A DNA stretch of 64,000 nucleotides from Novosphingobium sp. CF614. Its GTDB lineage: Bacteria; Pseudomonadota; Alphaproteobacteria; Sphingomonadales; Sphingomonadaceae. Of this stretch, positions 16,905-26,271 are shown piece by piece; position 1 is the first letter of the stretch, and every line of letters begins with the position of its first letter. The translations under genes were made by a program, and so were the position numbers. Under the pieces are notes generated by a model. That model had not been told where the DNA came from and did no database searches. It saw only the letters and a list, made by a program, of their open reading frames with translations. Location of the stretch: contig NZ_FOOR01000010.1 in NCBI RefSeq assembly GCF_900113255.1, forward strand, positions 42,952 through 106,951. The letters run 5' to 3'.

Positions 16905-17818
16905 CGTCGCGCCCTCAATAGCCGATGGAGAGGAATCGCCAGGCCGAGCTGTGCCGCCAACACCATCGCGGTACTGCCCCAGCGCTCGCCCGGAAGGGGA
17001 TCGAGCTCAAGCAGAGCATCGCGAAACCGGCGGGCGGCGGCAACGTCACCGAGACGAAGGCTGGTGCGTAGGCGGCCCAGCAGGAAGCGACGGCGGTTCG
17101 CCGCGCTTCGCAGTTGATCGCGCGCGAAGGCGAGGCTTGCATCGACGTTGGAGCGCGCGCTCATCCGCGTGTTGCCCACAAGGCTGATTGTCGCGCCGGG
17201 TACGGGATCGAACCCGATCCGCTCACCGTTTCGCGAAGCGGCGAGAAGGAAACCCCAATCTTGATGCTTTGCCAGGCGCGCGTCGAAGGTGGTGCCGCGC
17301 AGCGCGGGCTTGTACACGGAGATCGTCGACGAGCGCGCGTCGCCGCCTCCCGCGAACAGATAGTCTTCAAAGTCCCTGTCGTCATAGGCGGCCATCGGGC
17401 CGTCCCACTCCCGTACGCCGTCGCTCAGCCGGAAGCGGCCAATGGCGACGCTTGCTTGCTGCGTAGCATGAAGCGCGCGGCGCCGGGCGACATGGCCAGG
17501 CAGAAAATAATCGTCCGAATCGAGGAACAACACCACATCGCCCGCCGCGCGTGCAAGTCCAAGGGCGCGCGAATGCGCCGCGTTGCTTCGCTCCAGCTTG
17601 CCGATCAGAGTGACACGCGGATCGAGGGCGACGATCGTCTGCAACGCCTCTGCGTCATCGGAGGCGTCATCCACAACAAGAATTTCGGCGGCGCAATCAT
17701 CGATCGACGCAAGGGCGCGGAGCAGAGTGGAAGAACTGTTATAGGTCGGAATGACAACGGTCGCGGCCGGCGTGGCCGACCGCAACGGGCCGTCCTGGGT
17801 CGCGGAAGACCCCGTCAT
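16901..17818 (-). CDS. Glycosyltransferase family 2
   Basis: This 305-residue GT-A enzyme shows TVVIPTYNSSSTLLRALAS (nucleotide-binding start), EILVVDDASDD and the DXD-like VVLFLDSDDYFLPGHV. These are the standard family 2 motifs for metal and donor binding. The C-terminal 90 residues are helical and Arg-rich with no TM helix. It overlaps the ABC transporter stop by 4 bases. Substrate is unknown; it probably adds one sugar of the EPS repeat. Confidence 0.85.
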   Translation of the reverse strand: MTGSSATQDGPLRSATPAATVVIPTYNSSSTLLRALASIDDCAAEILVVDDASDDAEALQTIVALDPRVTLIGKLERSNAAHSRALGLARAAGDVVLFLDSDDYFLPGHVARRRALHATQQASVAIGRFRLSDGVREWDGPMAAYDDRDFEDYLFAGGGDARSSTISVYKPALRGTTFDARLAKHQDWGFLLAASRNGERIGFDPVPGATISLVGNTRMSARSNVDASLAFARDQLRSAANRRRFLLGRLRTSLRLGDVAAARRFRDALLELDPLPGERWGSTAMVLAAQLGLAIPLHRLLRARR

Positions 17819-19680
17819 GCCTTCACTGTCCTCACGCCGTGCCCGCCAGCGTCACTGCCGATCATTTCCTCGAACGACCCCTCGGCAACGATCCGCCCGG
17901 CATCGATGCGGATGATCGTGGAGCAATGCCGCAGCGTGCTCAGCCGGTGGGCAACAATGATGATCGTCAGGTCCTGGTCGAGCCGCCGAATAGCCTCCAT
18001 GACCGTGTCCTCGGTTGCCGCATCGAGTGCACTGGTCGCTTCGTCGAGTACCAGCAAAGGACGGGGTGCATAAAGCGCGCGCGCCAGCCCGATCCGCTGG
18101 CGCTGCCCGCCCGACAGGCGGACGCCCTGCTCACCGACGCGGGTCGCATAGCCTTCCGGAAGCGTCGCGATGAACTCGTCCGCGTGCGCAGCCTCGGCCG
18201 CCGCGCGCACCCGGACCATGTCGATGGCGCTGGCTTCCTGTCCGAAGGCAATATTGGCGGCCAAGGTGTCGTCGGACAGGAAGATCGCTTGCGGGACATG
18301 GTTGATATTGGCCTGCCAGCGAAAGCGGTCTTGCGCATTGGCAAGCGATATCCCGTCGACCGTCACCGTACCTTGCTGCGGCTGAAGCAAGCCCATCATC
18401 GTGTCGAGAATGGTGCTCTTGCCGCTGCCGGTGCGGCCCACCACGCCGACGCGCGCTCCTTTGGGGATGGCGAACGAGATATCGTGCAGCACCGGCCCCG
18501 CGGCGCCATAGGCGACGGAAACGCCGCGCAGTTCGATCGCCCGCGCGAAAGCGAGAGGCGGCGCATCTCGATGCGGGCGCTCCACCGGTTGATCCAGCAC
18601 GTCGAGGACATTGGTAAGATTGGCGTAATTGGTCATCATCTGCGACCAGCCAAAATAGACCTGCTGGAGGAGCGGCATCAGCCGTTGCCCACCGACCGCG
18701 AGGGCACCCAGCACGGGTAACGCCGCCGTCAGTCCTCCGGGCTGTCGCGAAGCGACGGCCGCGAGCCCGGCAATCAGGATCATGCCGACGCCCTCGACCA
18801 GATAGCGCGGTGCGTTGGCAAGGAAGGTCGTCACCGATTGAGCGTTGCGAAAGGACTGGTCGAGGTGCGCGAACTTGCGCAGATAGAGCGGTTGCGCCCG
18901 CTCGATCAGCACGTTGCGGATAGATCCCATGCCTTCCTGAATTGCCTGGATGCGCCGCGTGACAAGGCCGGAGAGCCGATTGCTGTTGCGCTGGAGCACA
19001 CGCCGCACGGTCAGTGAGATACCAACATAGACGCCGCCGAAGCTTACGATGGCCGCCGCCGCGAGTGCGGGATCGATGGCCGCGAGCGCGGCAATGATGA
19101 AGACCATTACGGTGAGCGAGATCAGTCCCTGCATGAGCGGCTGCAGGAACAAGTTGGTGATGTTGTTCACCTTCTGGATGCCCGCCTGCAATTCCGCGCT
19201 GTTATGGAGCGTGTGGTAGAGGTAGCTCTGGTGCAGCAGGTGGTCGTAGAGGCTCATGCCGAGGTCGTGGCCAACGGCGAAAACGAAGCGCTGCGAGGCA
19301 CGCAGCAACAGCAACCGAAGGACCATGGATATGATCGCGGCGGCGACGAACAGCATCGTCGCGGCGAACAGAAGACGATCGGACGGCAGGCCCAGCCAGG
19401 CGACGATACGACCAAACAGGGGATAGCGCTGAACGCGCTCGGGCGCGGCAAGCAGCGTCAGGAACGGCAGCAATGCGCCGATGCTTGCCATCTCTGCGAA
19501 GGCGCCCACGAGCATGAACAGCCAGATACGCGCCGCTTGGCGCCGCCGCTGGACGGACAGATGGGCGAACAGGCGGCGCACTGCGGTCGATACGCGGTGC
19601 GCCTTGGCGTCATGCAGACTGGCCTTTGCAACCGGCGTCAGCGGCACGAGCGTGCTCGGCAATGGGTCGCGGCCGGTCAT
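17815..19680 (-). CDS. PglK/MsbA-type ABC exporter (lipid-linked oligosaccharide flippase candidate)
   Basis: ATG at 19680, preceded by CAGGAG, gives 621 residues: an N-terminal six-TM ABC exporter domain and a C-terminal ATPase with Walker A GVVGRTGSGKSTILDT (about 414-429), signature VRLSGGQRQRIGLARAL (about 520) and Walker B LLVLDEATSALD. The segment GAFAEMASIGALLPFLTLL resembles PglK-like flippases of lipid-linked oligosaccharides rather than lipid A exporters. The frame is open upstream to 20121, but those residues overlap the EpsG-like gene and are Ser/Arg low complexity. With a Wzx-like flippase also present (30293-31666), the cluster has two candidate repeat-unit translocators. Confidence 0.9.
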   Translation of the reverse strand: MTGRDPLPSTLVPLTPVAKASLHDAKAHRVSTAVRRLFAHLSVQRRRQAARIWLFMLVGAFAEMASIGALLPFLTLLAAPERVQRYPLFGRIVAWLGLPSDRLLFAATMLFVAAAIISMVLRLLLLRASQRFVFAVGHDLGMSLYDHLLHQSYLYHTLHNSAELQAGIQKVNNITNLFLQPLMQGLISLTVMVFIIAALAAIDPALAAAAIVSFGGVYVGISLTVRRVLQRNSNRLSGLVTRRIQAIQEGMGSIRNVLIERAQPLYLRKFAHLDQSFRNAQSVTTFLANAPRYLVEGVGMILIAGLAAVASRQPGGLTAALPVLGALAVGGQRLMPLLQQVYFGWSQMMTNYANLTNVLDVLDQPVERPHRDAPPLAFARAIELRGVSVAYGAAGPVLHDISFAIPKGARVGVVGRTGSGKSTILDTMMGLLQPQQGTVTVDGISLANAQDRFRWQANINHVPQAIFLSDDTLAANIAFGQEASAIDMVRVRAAAEAAHADEFIATLPEGYATRVGEQGVRLSGGQRQRIGLARALYAPRPLLVLDEATSALDAATEDTVMEAIRRLDQDLTIIIVAHRLSTLRHCSTIIRIDAGRIVAEGSFEEMIGSDAGGHGVRTVKA

Positions 19681-19759
19681 GCTCGGTCTTGCTCCTGCTG
19701 CGGGATTGTCAGGCCCGGCATCACCACTCGGGTTGCAGCGAAGGTTGCTATCGAGCGCA

Positions 19760-20860
19760 TCAGTAGGATTTGTCCGGACCGCCGCACTCGAGGCATATGC
19801 CATTTTCAAACAAGTAGAAGCGATAGGGCAACCACGCGGCGGCATGATCGCTATAGTTGATGAAGATGAAGAACACGACGAGGTAGAGGAGGAGGATGCC
19901 GAGGGCGAAAAGCTGGCGCTGCTGATTCGAGCGCGCCAGGGCATCGGGCGCGCGTGCGTAGACGAAACATTGGACGGGCAGCAAATACAGACCGAGCCGG
20001 TCGACCACGGTCGACGACGAGTAAAGGAGCGTCGCCGGCACGCTGGCCACCGCCGCCGCACTGAGCGCCATCCACGCGAGGCGGGAGCTCCCTTCCAATT
20101 TGAACTGTTTGCGAAAGACAAGGAAAATCGCGCCTGGTAGCGCGGCCATCAAGGCACGGACCAACGCGCCGGACGAACTGGCATCCACGTCGACATAGCT
20201 GGAAACGAGGACATCCGCGCGTGAACCGATCAGCGTGCGAAACCCGATGATGGTCACTGCGGCTATAAGCGCGATGACAAGCAGACGGTTGCGGCGGCTC
20301 ACAACCGCACCGAGCGGAACCATCCCCAGTGCGGTGGCATGAAACAGTGCCCCGATCGCCACCCAAAGCGTGTATCGTCCGATTTTCTCGCGACCCAGCG
20401 CCAACAGCCCCATCAGGATGAACGATATGGCGATACCCTGGCGAATATATCCCATGCCGCAGACCACGACCAGGTAAGGGTACGCCACCGTCATGCAAAG
20501 CCACGGCCGTGGCTGGGCAAGGCAGAAGAACAGCAATGCCACCGCCATGACGATACCGCTGAACATGGTGATGACGACTATCCCGGTAGTGAACTGGGAG
20601 GCGATGATCGAGAGCAGGGTGAAGCCGAGGTCCTTGGAGGTTACCGCGGCATTGTCGACAGTCAGCCAGTAGAATGGCTCGAGGTTGAGATAGTAATTGC
20701 CCCAGTCCCCGCCGGTTTTCCAACGCCCCCCAATGAACAGCGCCAGCGCGATCGTATACAGGATCCACACGAAGTTGACGCGCGGGTTCACCTTCTCGAC
20801 GCCTTGCTCAAGCAGTGCCATGAAGGCGGCGAAACCGAGAAAAATCCAATATATCAGCAC
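19760..20860 (-). CDS. EpsG-like polysaccharide polymerase
   Basis: This polytopic membrane protein of 366 residues (GTG start at 20860) has about ten hydrophobic segments and the EpsG features: NFVWILYTIALALFIGGRWK near the N-terminus with a following GGDWGNYY motif, then VVVCGMGYIRQGIAISFI (the conserved RQ-A stretch). EpsG proteins are thought to polymerise EPS repeats. The GTG start overlaps the asnB stop (GTGCTGA), which argues for coupled translation. A start at 20911 is possible but would place 17 residues inside asnB. Downstream, 79 bp separate it from the ABC exporter. Confidence 0.85.
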   Translation of the reverse strand: MLIYWIFLGFAAFMALLEQGVEKVNPRVNFVWILYTIALALFIGGRWKTGGDWGNYYLNLEPFYWLTVDNAAVTSKDLGFTLLSIIASQFTTGIVVITMFSGIVMAVALLFFCLAQPRPWLCMTVAYPYLVVVCGMGYIRQGIAISFILMGLLALGREKIGRYTLWVAIGALFHATALGMVPLGAVVSRRNRLLVIALIAAVTIIGFRTLIGSRADVLVSSYVDVDASSSGALVRALMAALPGAIFLVFRKQFKLEGSSRLAWMALSAAAVASVPATLLYSSSTVVDRLGLYLLPVQCFVYARAPDALARSNQQRQLFALGILLLYLVVFFIFINYSDHAAAWLPYRFYLFENGICLECGGPDKSY

Positions 20861-22809
20861 TGAGCTTGCCACCCGATCAGCATGAGGACAGACCACAAGG
20901 CGGCGGTCCAATCATGGGTGCCGCGCAGGTGTTGCTGCCAACGAAGCTGCACTGCCGCACTATCCAGACCCTCTATTCCCGCCAATGATGACGGTGCAAG
21001 CTGCGTCTCGGCCCAGTCGCGCAGCGGTCCGCGCAACCACCGGTCCAGCGGCACGCCAAACCCCGCCTTGGGACGATCGATCAGGGCGGGAGGAACATGG
21101 CGGTAGAGCACCTGGCGCAACAGCCACTTGCCTTGGCCCCCGCGAATTTTCAGCGCAAGCGGTGTCTGCCATGCGCAGGCGACAACGTCGCGATCGAGCA
21201 TCGGCGCGCGCACTTCCAGCCCTACCGCCATCGAGGCACGATCGACCTTGGTCAGAATATCGTCAGGCAGATAGGACATCATGTCCCAGTACATCATCTG
21301 CTCCTCGCGGGCGATCCCGGGAAGCGCTTCGTGTGTCGCGGACATGGATAGCCGTGCGTCATGGCGAATAGGAATTCCAGAGTGCCATTCCTCTGTAAAG
21401 GCGGCATAAATCTCCTGCAACTCGCCGCCCGACCGCATGGCGCGCGCAACTTTATGCGCCTTGTTGCCCAGCATGGCGACCGGCGCCATAAACGGAAGCG
21501 TGCCCATGCGGTCCCACAGGCTTGCCGGCACGCCCCCGATCAGCCGCCCGAGGTTGCGGCGTCCGCCAGCAGGCAACAGCGACAGGCGGTCGAAAATCCG
21601 ACTGGTCATCGTGTAGCGATTATAGCCGCCGAACAGCTCGTCTCCACCATCGCCCGACAGGGCGACGGTCACGTCGCGGCGGGTTTCCCGGCTCAGGATA
21701 TGCGTCGCGACCTGCGATGAATCGGCGAACGGCTCGTCGTAGATGGTCGGCAGCTTTGCGATGACGTCCATCACACAGGTCGGCGTCATGTAGTGTTCGT
21801 GGTGCTCGGTGCCGAGATGGCGCGCAATGGCCGCGGCATGCGGGGCCTCGTCATACGCGGGATCATGGAAGCCAATGGTGAAAGTCCGCGCTCGCCCGCC
21901 TGTTGCGCGCTGCATGAGGGCGACAATCAGCGAACTGTCCACGCCGCCTGACAGGAAGGCGCCGATCGGCACGTCGGACATGGTCTGCTGCAGGATCGCC
22001 GTAGTGAGCGTCGCTTCCAGCGAGGCGATGGCGCTATCGGGATCGTGCTCGGGTGCTTGCATGCCCGTGCGCGCGGCCGCCGCCAATGACCAGTAGCGCG
22101 CGCAGGTAATTCCGGGTGCGTCCGACGGCACGGCCGGTGGCCGGGAGGGGGGCTGGTCGATCGTGCGCGCATCAAGCGTCACGATCGACCCGGGCATCAC
22201 CTTGAAAATACCGCGGTAGATCGAAAAAGGCGCCGGGACGCAATTGAAGCGAAGATAGAGAGCCGTAACGTCGGGATCGATGTGCGCCAAGAATCCCGGC
22301 ACCGCCCTGAACGGTGCCAGGCTGGAGCCGAACAGGATTTTATCGCCGTTCCAGCCATAGAAGAGCGGCTTCTCTCCGATGCGGTCACGAGCGAGGCTCA
22401 GTTGCCGCTTTTCGCGATCCCATAGGCCCAGTGCGAACATGCCATTGCAGCGCTTGAGAGCCTCGGCCAACCCCCAATGGGCGATCGCTTCCATCAGCGT
22501 TTCCGTATCCGAATGGCCGCGCCACTCGATCGCGCCGTCCATCTCGAGCGCGCGCCGCACTCCGGCATGATTGTATATCTCGCCATTGTAGGTGAGAACG
22601 TAGCGGCCACAGCGGGAATGATAGGGCTGGTGGCCCGCTTCCGACAGGTCGACGATCGAGAGCCGGCGGTGGCCAAGACCGATGCCTGCCTCAGGATCGA
22701 TCCACGCGCCCTCGTCGTCGGGGCCCCGGTGCGCCAGCGCCCTGGCCATCGCGCGAACGGTTGCCTCGGACACAAGGCCGGTGGTGAGTACCCCCGCAAT
22801 GCCGCACAT
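20854..22809 (-). CDS. asnB: Asparagine synthase (glutamine-hydrolysing), EPS-associated
   Basis: This 651-residue protein is full-length AsnB. It starts MCGIAGVLTT, so Cys2 is the catalytic nucleophile of the class II glutaminase domain, with RHRGPDD-type (AHRGPDDEG) and YNGEIYNH motifs. The ATP-pyrophosphatase domain has the P-loop FLSGGVDSSLIVAL near residue 286 and SGDGGDELFGGYNRY. In polysaccharide clusters, AsnB homologues are thought to amidate uronic acids or similar carboxyl groups rather than make free asparagine. Here it follows the NTP transferase by a 1-base overlap and is coupled to the EpsG-like gene. That supports amidation of a repeat-unit sugar, but the acceptor is inferred. 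Confidence 0.93.
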   Translation of the reverse strand: MCGIAGVLTTGLVSEATVRAMARALAHRGPDDEGAWIDPEAGIGLGHRRLSIVDLSEAGHQPYHSRCGRYVLTYNGEIYNHAGVRRALEMDGAIEWRGHSDTETLMEAIAHWGLAEALKRCNGMFALGLWDREKRQLSLARDRIGEKPLFYGWNGDKILFGSSLAPFRAVPGFLAHIDPDVTALYLRFNCVPAPFSIYRGIFKVMPGSIVTLDARTIDQPPSRPPAVPSDAPGITCARYWSLAAAARTGMQAPEHDPDSAIASLEATLTTAILQQTMSDVPIGAFLSGGVDSSLIVALMQRATGGRARTFTIGFHDPAYDEAPHAAAIARHLGTEHHEHYMTPTCVMDVIAKLPTIYDEPFADSSQVATHILSRETRRDVTVALSGDGGDELFGGYNRYTMTSRIFDRLSLLPAGGRRNLGRLIGGVPASLWDRMGTLPFMAPVAMLGNKAHKVARAMRSGGELQEIYAAFTEEWHSGIPIRHDARLSMSATHEALPGIAREEQMMYWDMMSYLPDDILTKVDRASMAVGLEVRAPMLDRDVVACAWQTPLALKIRGGQGKWLLRQVLYRHVPPALIDRPKAGFGVPLDRWLRGPLRDWAETQLAPSSLAGIEGLDSAAVQLRWQQHLRGTHDWTAALWSVLMLIGWQAQC

Positions 22810-23534
22810 CAGGCATTGATCTCCAGGTCGCTTAGCGCATTGAGCGAGATGAGTTCGCGCGCCGTGGCGACCGGCAAAGCCTCCACCCGAAGCCCTTCGG
22901 CGGCGAGGCGCCCCACCACCTGCAGGAAGCCATGCTCGCCCTGCGCGCGGTCGTGCTCGGCTGCCGAACGGCGCAGGGCGCCAAGGACAGGTGCCGTCTG
23001 GAAGACGAACAGACCGATGTCACGCTCGCCAGGCCCTGGCTCGGTTCCCGTCACGCGGGTTTCGTCGAGGGCGATGACCGCCCCGCCCTCCCCCCGCGAT
23101 ACGACCGTATAGGCCCGCTCGACGTGGCGCGAGGGAAAGGTCAGTGCGGCGCCCGTCCGCAGATGATGCGCGAGCGTTGCCGTGAGCGTTTCATCCGACA
23201 GATAAGGAATGTCACCCCATACCAGCACGACTGTTTCCGCATCGCACGCCGCCGGCGATTGTTCGAACATCAACACAGCATCGCCCATGCCCGTCGGCAT
23301 TGCCTGTTCGACCAGGTGTGCGGCCGTGCCGTTCTCTGTGAGGAAGTGCGCCACGGCGACGCGACCTGCCGGGGAGACCACAATCGTCGGATGAGGATCG
23401 GCCAGGCCGGTTACGTCCAGGATGCGGCCCAGAATCGGCCTGCCATCGACCGGATGGAGCGTTTTGGGATAAGGCAGTCTGGTGCGTGTTCCCGCGCCGG
23501 CGGCAGCGATCAGCACACGAAGATCAGCCATCAA
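22809..23534 (-). CDS. Sugar nucleotidyltransferase (GlmU N-domain-like)
   Basis: This 241-residue GT-A-like pyrophosphorylase opens with VLIAAAGAGTRTRLPYPKTL and continues HPVDGRPILGRIL, the canonical NTP-binding signature of GlmU/RmlA-type enzymes. ETVVLVWGDIPYLSDETL supplies the metal-binding Asp region, and GMGDAVLMFEQSP the base-binding part. There is no left-handed beta-helix acetyltransferase domain, so it is not a complete GlmU. It would activate a sugar-1-phosphate (or similar phosphate) with UTP or another NTP. A second ATG lies one codon downstream (23531). The gene overlaps GT2 upstream by 11 bases and asnB downstream by 1. Confidence 0.85.
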   Translation of the reverse strand: MMADLRVLIAAAGAGTRTRLPYPKTLHPVDGRPILGRILDVTGLADPHPTIVVSPAGRVAVAHFLTENGTAAHLVEQAMPTGMGDAVLMFEQSPAACDAETVVLVWGDIPYLSDETLTATLAHHLRTGAALTFPSRHVERAYTVVSRGEGGAVIALDETRVTGTEPGPGERDIGLFVFQTAPVLGALRRSAAEHDRAQGEHGFLQVVGRLAAEGLRVEALPVATARELISLNALSDLEINA

Positions 23535-24426
23535 AATCGGCCCCCACCTGCCCGCGCAAGCCGCGCATCACCGCGCGCGGAACAAGCCGCCGCTGCCGGC
23601 CCATCAGGATAAGCGCCAGCGTCGACCAGCCATTGCGAGCACCGTAACGGGTTAGACCGATGGCAAGCGTAAGGAGATTACGCAGCAGCACCTTATCAAA
23701 ATATCGCTCGTTTAGAACTAGTGTATTTTTTAGATAATAGTAAAGTTTAGTCGGGGTCAGCGGCCGTCGCGTGACATCTGGATGGTAATGCCGAGCAGCA
23801 AGCACCGATCGCACCTCGCCGATTTGCCGCAGGCGAAAGAAATAGTCGACTTCATCGCCGAACATGAAATAGCGGGTGTCAACGGTTCCTGCCGCTTCGA
23901 TGGCCGGCCGGGCGATCAACGCGCCGTTGAAGAAATGGGCGAACGGATAGCTGCCATCCGCCGCCAGCTTGCTGAGTTCTGCCAGCGTCTCCAATTTGCG
24001 GCGGCGTCCCAGCACGATCGGCAGTCCCCTGCTGTTGAGCAAGGGAACAGGGAACACGAAATGGCTCGGCATGTCCTCGCGCAGCACGACGGAGGAAACG
24101 CAAGCGATGCCCGGAGCCAACGCTTGCTCGAGGGCCGCAAGGGCTGTTGCATCGGGAAAGCCATCGTCGTCCATCAACCACACCGCCTCGAAGCCGCCTT
24201 CGAGGCACGCGGTGATGGCGCGATTCCAACCTCCGGCCGATCCGAGATTGGCCTGGTCGATGTGCGCAATGCCTTTGCTATCGAGCATGGCCACGGTGCC
24301 ATCGGTGCTGGCGTTGTTGATAACCACGATCCCATCGGGCGGGCGCGTCTGCCCAGTGATATGATCGATGCAGCGCTCCAGCAGCGCGCATCGGTTGTGG
24401 GTGACAACTGCGGCCAAGATTCTCAT
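23524..24426 (-). CDS. Glycosyltransferase family 2
   Basis: ATG at 24426 gives 300 residues of a GT-A enzyme: MRILAAVVTHNRCALLERCI, GIVVINNASTDGTVAML and VWLMDDDGFPDATAL are the donor and DXD-type motifs. Later come RYFMFGDEVDYFFRLRQIGE (conserved ED region) and LYYYLKNTLVLNERYF, a typical C-terminal motif of the rhamnosyl/galactofuranosyl-like GT2 group. The codons for that last motif (23690-23760) are strikingly AT-rich for this window. The start overlaps the HAD phosphatase stop by ATGA. Open sequence further upstream is the phosphatase gene read in another frame. Confidence 0.88.
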   Translation of the reverse strand: MRILAAVVTHNRCALLERCIDHITGQTRPPDGIVVINNASTDGTVAMLDSKGIAHIDQANLGSAGGWNRAITACLEGGFEAVWLMDDDGFPDATALAALEQALAPGIACVSSVVLREDMPSHFVFPVPLLNSRGLPIVLGRRRKLETLAELSKLAADGSYPFAHFFNGALIARPAIEAAGTVDTRYFMFGDEVDYFFRLRQIGEVRSVLAARHYHPDVTRRPLTPTKLYYYLKNTLVLNERYFDKVLLRNLLTLAIGLTRYGARNGWSTLALILMGRQRRLVPRAVMRGLRGQVGADFDG

Positions 24427-25073
24427 GCGGCCGCTCTCGCCAGCACGGCATGAAGATCTGCCCAATTCACGCCACCTTGGCCGATGCGGATCGCATCCAG
24501 CCCGGCAGCGCGCGCGGCGGCAAGGCCGGCCTCGCTGTCTTCGAACACCAGCGCATCGGTTGCGGCGATCCCAGCCCGATCGAGTACCGCAAGGAAGCCA
24601 TCGGGCGCGGGCTTGCCGCGCGTCACGTCGTCGGCCGTGATAATCGGGTCGAAACACCCCGCGAACCCCAGCACCGCCAGCGTCCTCTCCACGGTCGCAC
24701 GGGCGCCCGAGGTGCACAGCGCAAGCCGGTGCGTGGACGAGGCATATCTCACGAACGCGCCGGCACCGGCGATCTCGCGTACCGCTGCAAGGCCGGCGCT
24801 GGCGGCGTCACGCTTCGCGGCAACAAGCGCGGCCACCGTAGCATCGTCGGCCTGCTGTCCCGCGCGCGTCAACAGTCTGCGCACCGCATCGCCAGTGGCC
24901 AGGCCCGCAACCGTCGCATAATCGACGGGCACTCCCCGCGGCTCCAGTACCGCAGCAAAAGCGGCGGCATGGACTGGCGAGGTTTCCGCCAACGTGCCGT
25001 CGAGGTCGAAGATAAATAGTTGGCGCCGCTTCAGAAACGCCTCAGTGCCATGCATTGGGTCGTGCCTCGTCAT
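24423..25073 (-). CDS. HAD-superfamily phosphatase (beta-phosphoglucomutase-like)
   Basis: This 216-residue protein shows all HAD motifs in order: I FIFDLDGTLAETSP, II LALCTSGARATVE, III GKPAPDGFLAVLD with the conserved Lys, and IV LVFEDSEAGLAAA. The cap between motifs I and II is the helical type of the phosphoglycolate phosphatase/beta-phosphoglucomutase branch. It could dephosphorylate or isomerise a sugar phosphate destined for the adjacent nucleotidyltransferase. The start is ATG at 25073 or 25055; both lie inside the 3' end of the CofD-like gene. It ends in an ATGA overlap with GT2. Confidence 0.87.
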   Translation of the reverse strand: MTRHDPMHGTEAFLKRRQLFIFDLDGTLAETSPVHAAAFAAVLEPRGVPVDYATVAGLATGDAVRRLLTRAGQQADDATVAALVAAKRDAASAGLAAVREIAGAGAFVRYASSTHRLALCTSGARATVERTLAVLGFAGCFDPIITADDVTRGKPAPDGFLAVLDRAGIAATDALVFEDSEAGLAAARAAGLDAIRIGQGGVNWADLHAVLARAAA

Positions 25074-26271
25074 GGCGCTCGAGCTGTGCCAGGATCAGCC
25101 GCACGATCGCGTCGCCATCGTGCTTGCCCGGAGCCGTGCGCGATTCGAGATCAGCAACGACGCGCTCCACCGGCAGATCGGTGAAATTTTCCGCGTCGTC
25201 GTCCACGTAGGTCTCGTCGGGCTTGATCCGGCTCGAGTTGATGAGTGCGATGTGAATGAGATCTTCCGTAACAATACGTCGCTCCTCGCCTAGCCGCAAG
25301 AACCGGAGCGCGCCGCCGACGAAGTCGGAGGTGCGATAGCGCGGCGTTTCATAATCCGCGCCGATGTTGGTCACGAACACTTTGAGTGCGCCTGCATTGG
25401 CAGCGATGCCCGCCGCCAGCCCCCGCGACATGTAGGTGGGATAAAGAGAGCTATGCTGTGTTCCGGCAGAATAGATGATTGCATCCGCCTGATCGATCGC
25501 GAGGCGCGCACCGGCAGACAGCCGCACAGGGGTATGGCGTTGGGCCAGAAAACGCGCGCGGTCATCGGGTTCGAGCCGCCCGAGCGCATCGGTATCGACA
25601 GGGCGTTCCAGCAGGAATAGCCGCGCGATGCGATCGTTCGATCGTAGCTCCACGATGTCCGCTTCGCTCGTGAGGATCACACCATCCTCCCGTTCAGCCG
25701 CCAGCCACCGGTTGTCACAGCTGTTGGGCAGTACAACCCCGCGCAGGCGAAACAGACGATCGACCGCAGACACCGTGGCCTCCATGTCCCGGGCGTGAGC
25801 AAGGAAGGCGCCGGCATATAGGCAATTCATCAAGGCGCAGTCGGCAAACACGAACGGGCGCCCCATCATCGTCTCGGCCAGCGGCAACGCGTCAAGAAAC
25901 ACGGCGGTCCAAATGCGCAGCACTTGCGAGATACGAAGCGGCAGTGGACCGACGCCGTTCAGCGCTTCACCCCCGTCGCGGAAACGCGCGAGCATCGCCA
26001 GCGCGGTCTCGTTGCTGGTGTCCATGGCGAAGCGGTGGTCAAACAGCGTGCGTGTCGCCGCGAACGCTTCGTCATGGCGCAGCATGAGCGCTTGCACCTT
26101 GCGCAGATCCGACGGGCCCAGCATGCCGAAGAAGCGCCGGATCTCGCCGGTCGACTTGCCGTCGTCATAAGCATTGACGATCGAAGTCAGCCGCACTCCC
26201 GGCACATCAAGCAATGCCGGGATAAGTGTTGCCGCCCCGCGTCCCCCATTCAACACAACAACGTTCAGCAT
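25042..26271 (-). CDS. CofD/YvcK-family protein in an EPS operon
   Basis: This 409-residue protein has the CofD/UPF0052 signature: MLNVVVLNGGRGAATLIPAL, then SIVNAYDDGKSTGEIRRFFG and MLGPSDLRKVQALM, matching the GGG-loop and DDGGS-GxxR-PP-D-R motifs in this family. Late motifs IIYSAGTQHSSLYPTYM and FVTNIGADYETP also fit. CofD transfers a phospholactyl-type group in F420 synthesis, whereas YvcK proteins bind UDP-sugars and act in wall metabolism; neither use is certain here. It is coupled to a GT4 gene upstream (7-base overlap) and the HAD phosphatase downstream, so a role in making or sensing an unusual activated EPS building block is plausible. Confidence 0.82.
   Translation of the reverse strand: MLNVVVLNGGRGAATLIPALLDVPGVRLTSIVNAYDDGKSTGEIRRFFGMLGPSDLRKVQALMLRHDEAFAATRTLFDHRFAMDTSNETALAMLARFRDGGEALNGVGPLPLRISQVLRIWTAVFLDALPLAETMMGRPFVFADCALMNCLYAGAFLAHARDMEATVSAVDRLFRLRGVVLPNSCDNRWLAAEREDGVILTSEADIVELRSNDRIARLFLLERPVDTDALGRLEPDDRARFLAQRHTPVRLSAGARLAIDQADAIIYSAGTQHSSLYPTYMSRGLAAGIAANAGALKVFVTNIGADYETPRYRTSDFVGGALRFLRLGEERRIVTEDLIHIALINSSRIKPDETYVDDDAENFTDLPVERVVADLESRTAPGKHDGDAIVRLILAQLERHDEARPNAWH

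Noticed and set aside
19681..20121. 147-residue N-terminal extension of the ABC exporter
   Set aside because: Overlaps the EpsG-like gene in another frame and is Ser/Arg low complexity; a good ribosome site supports 19680.
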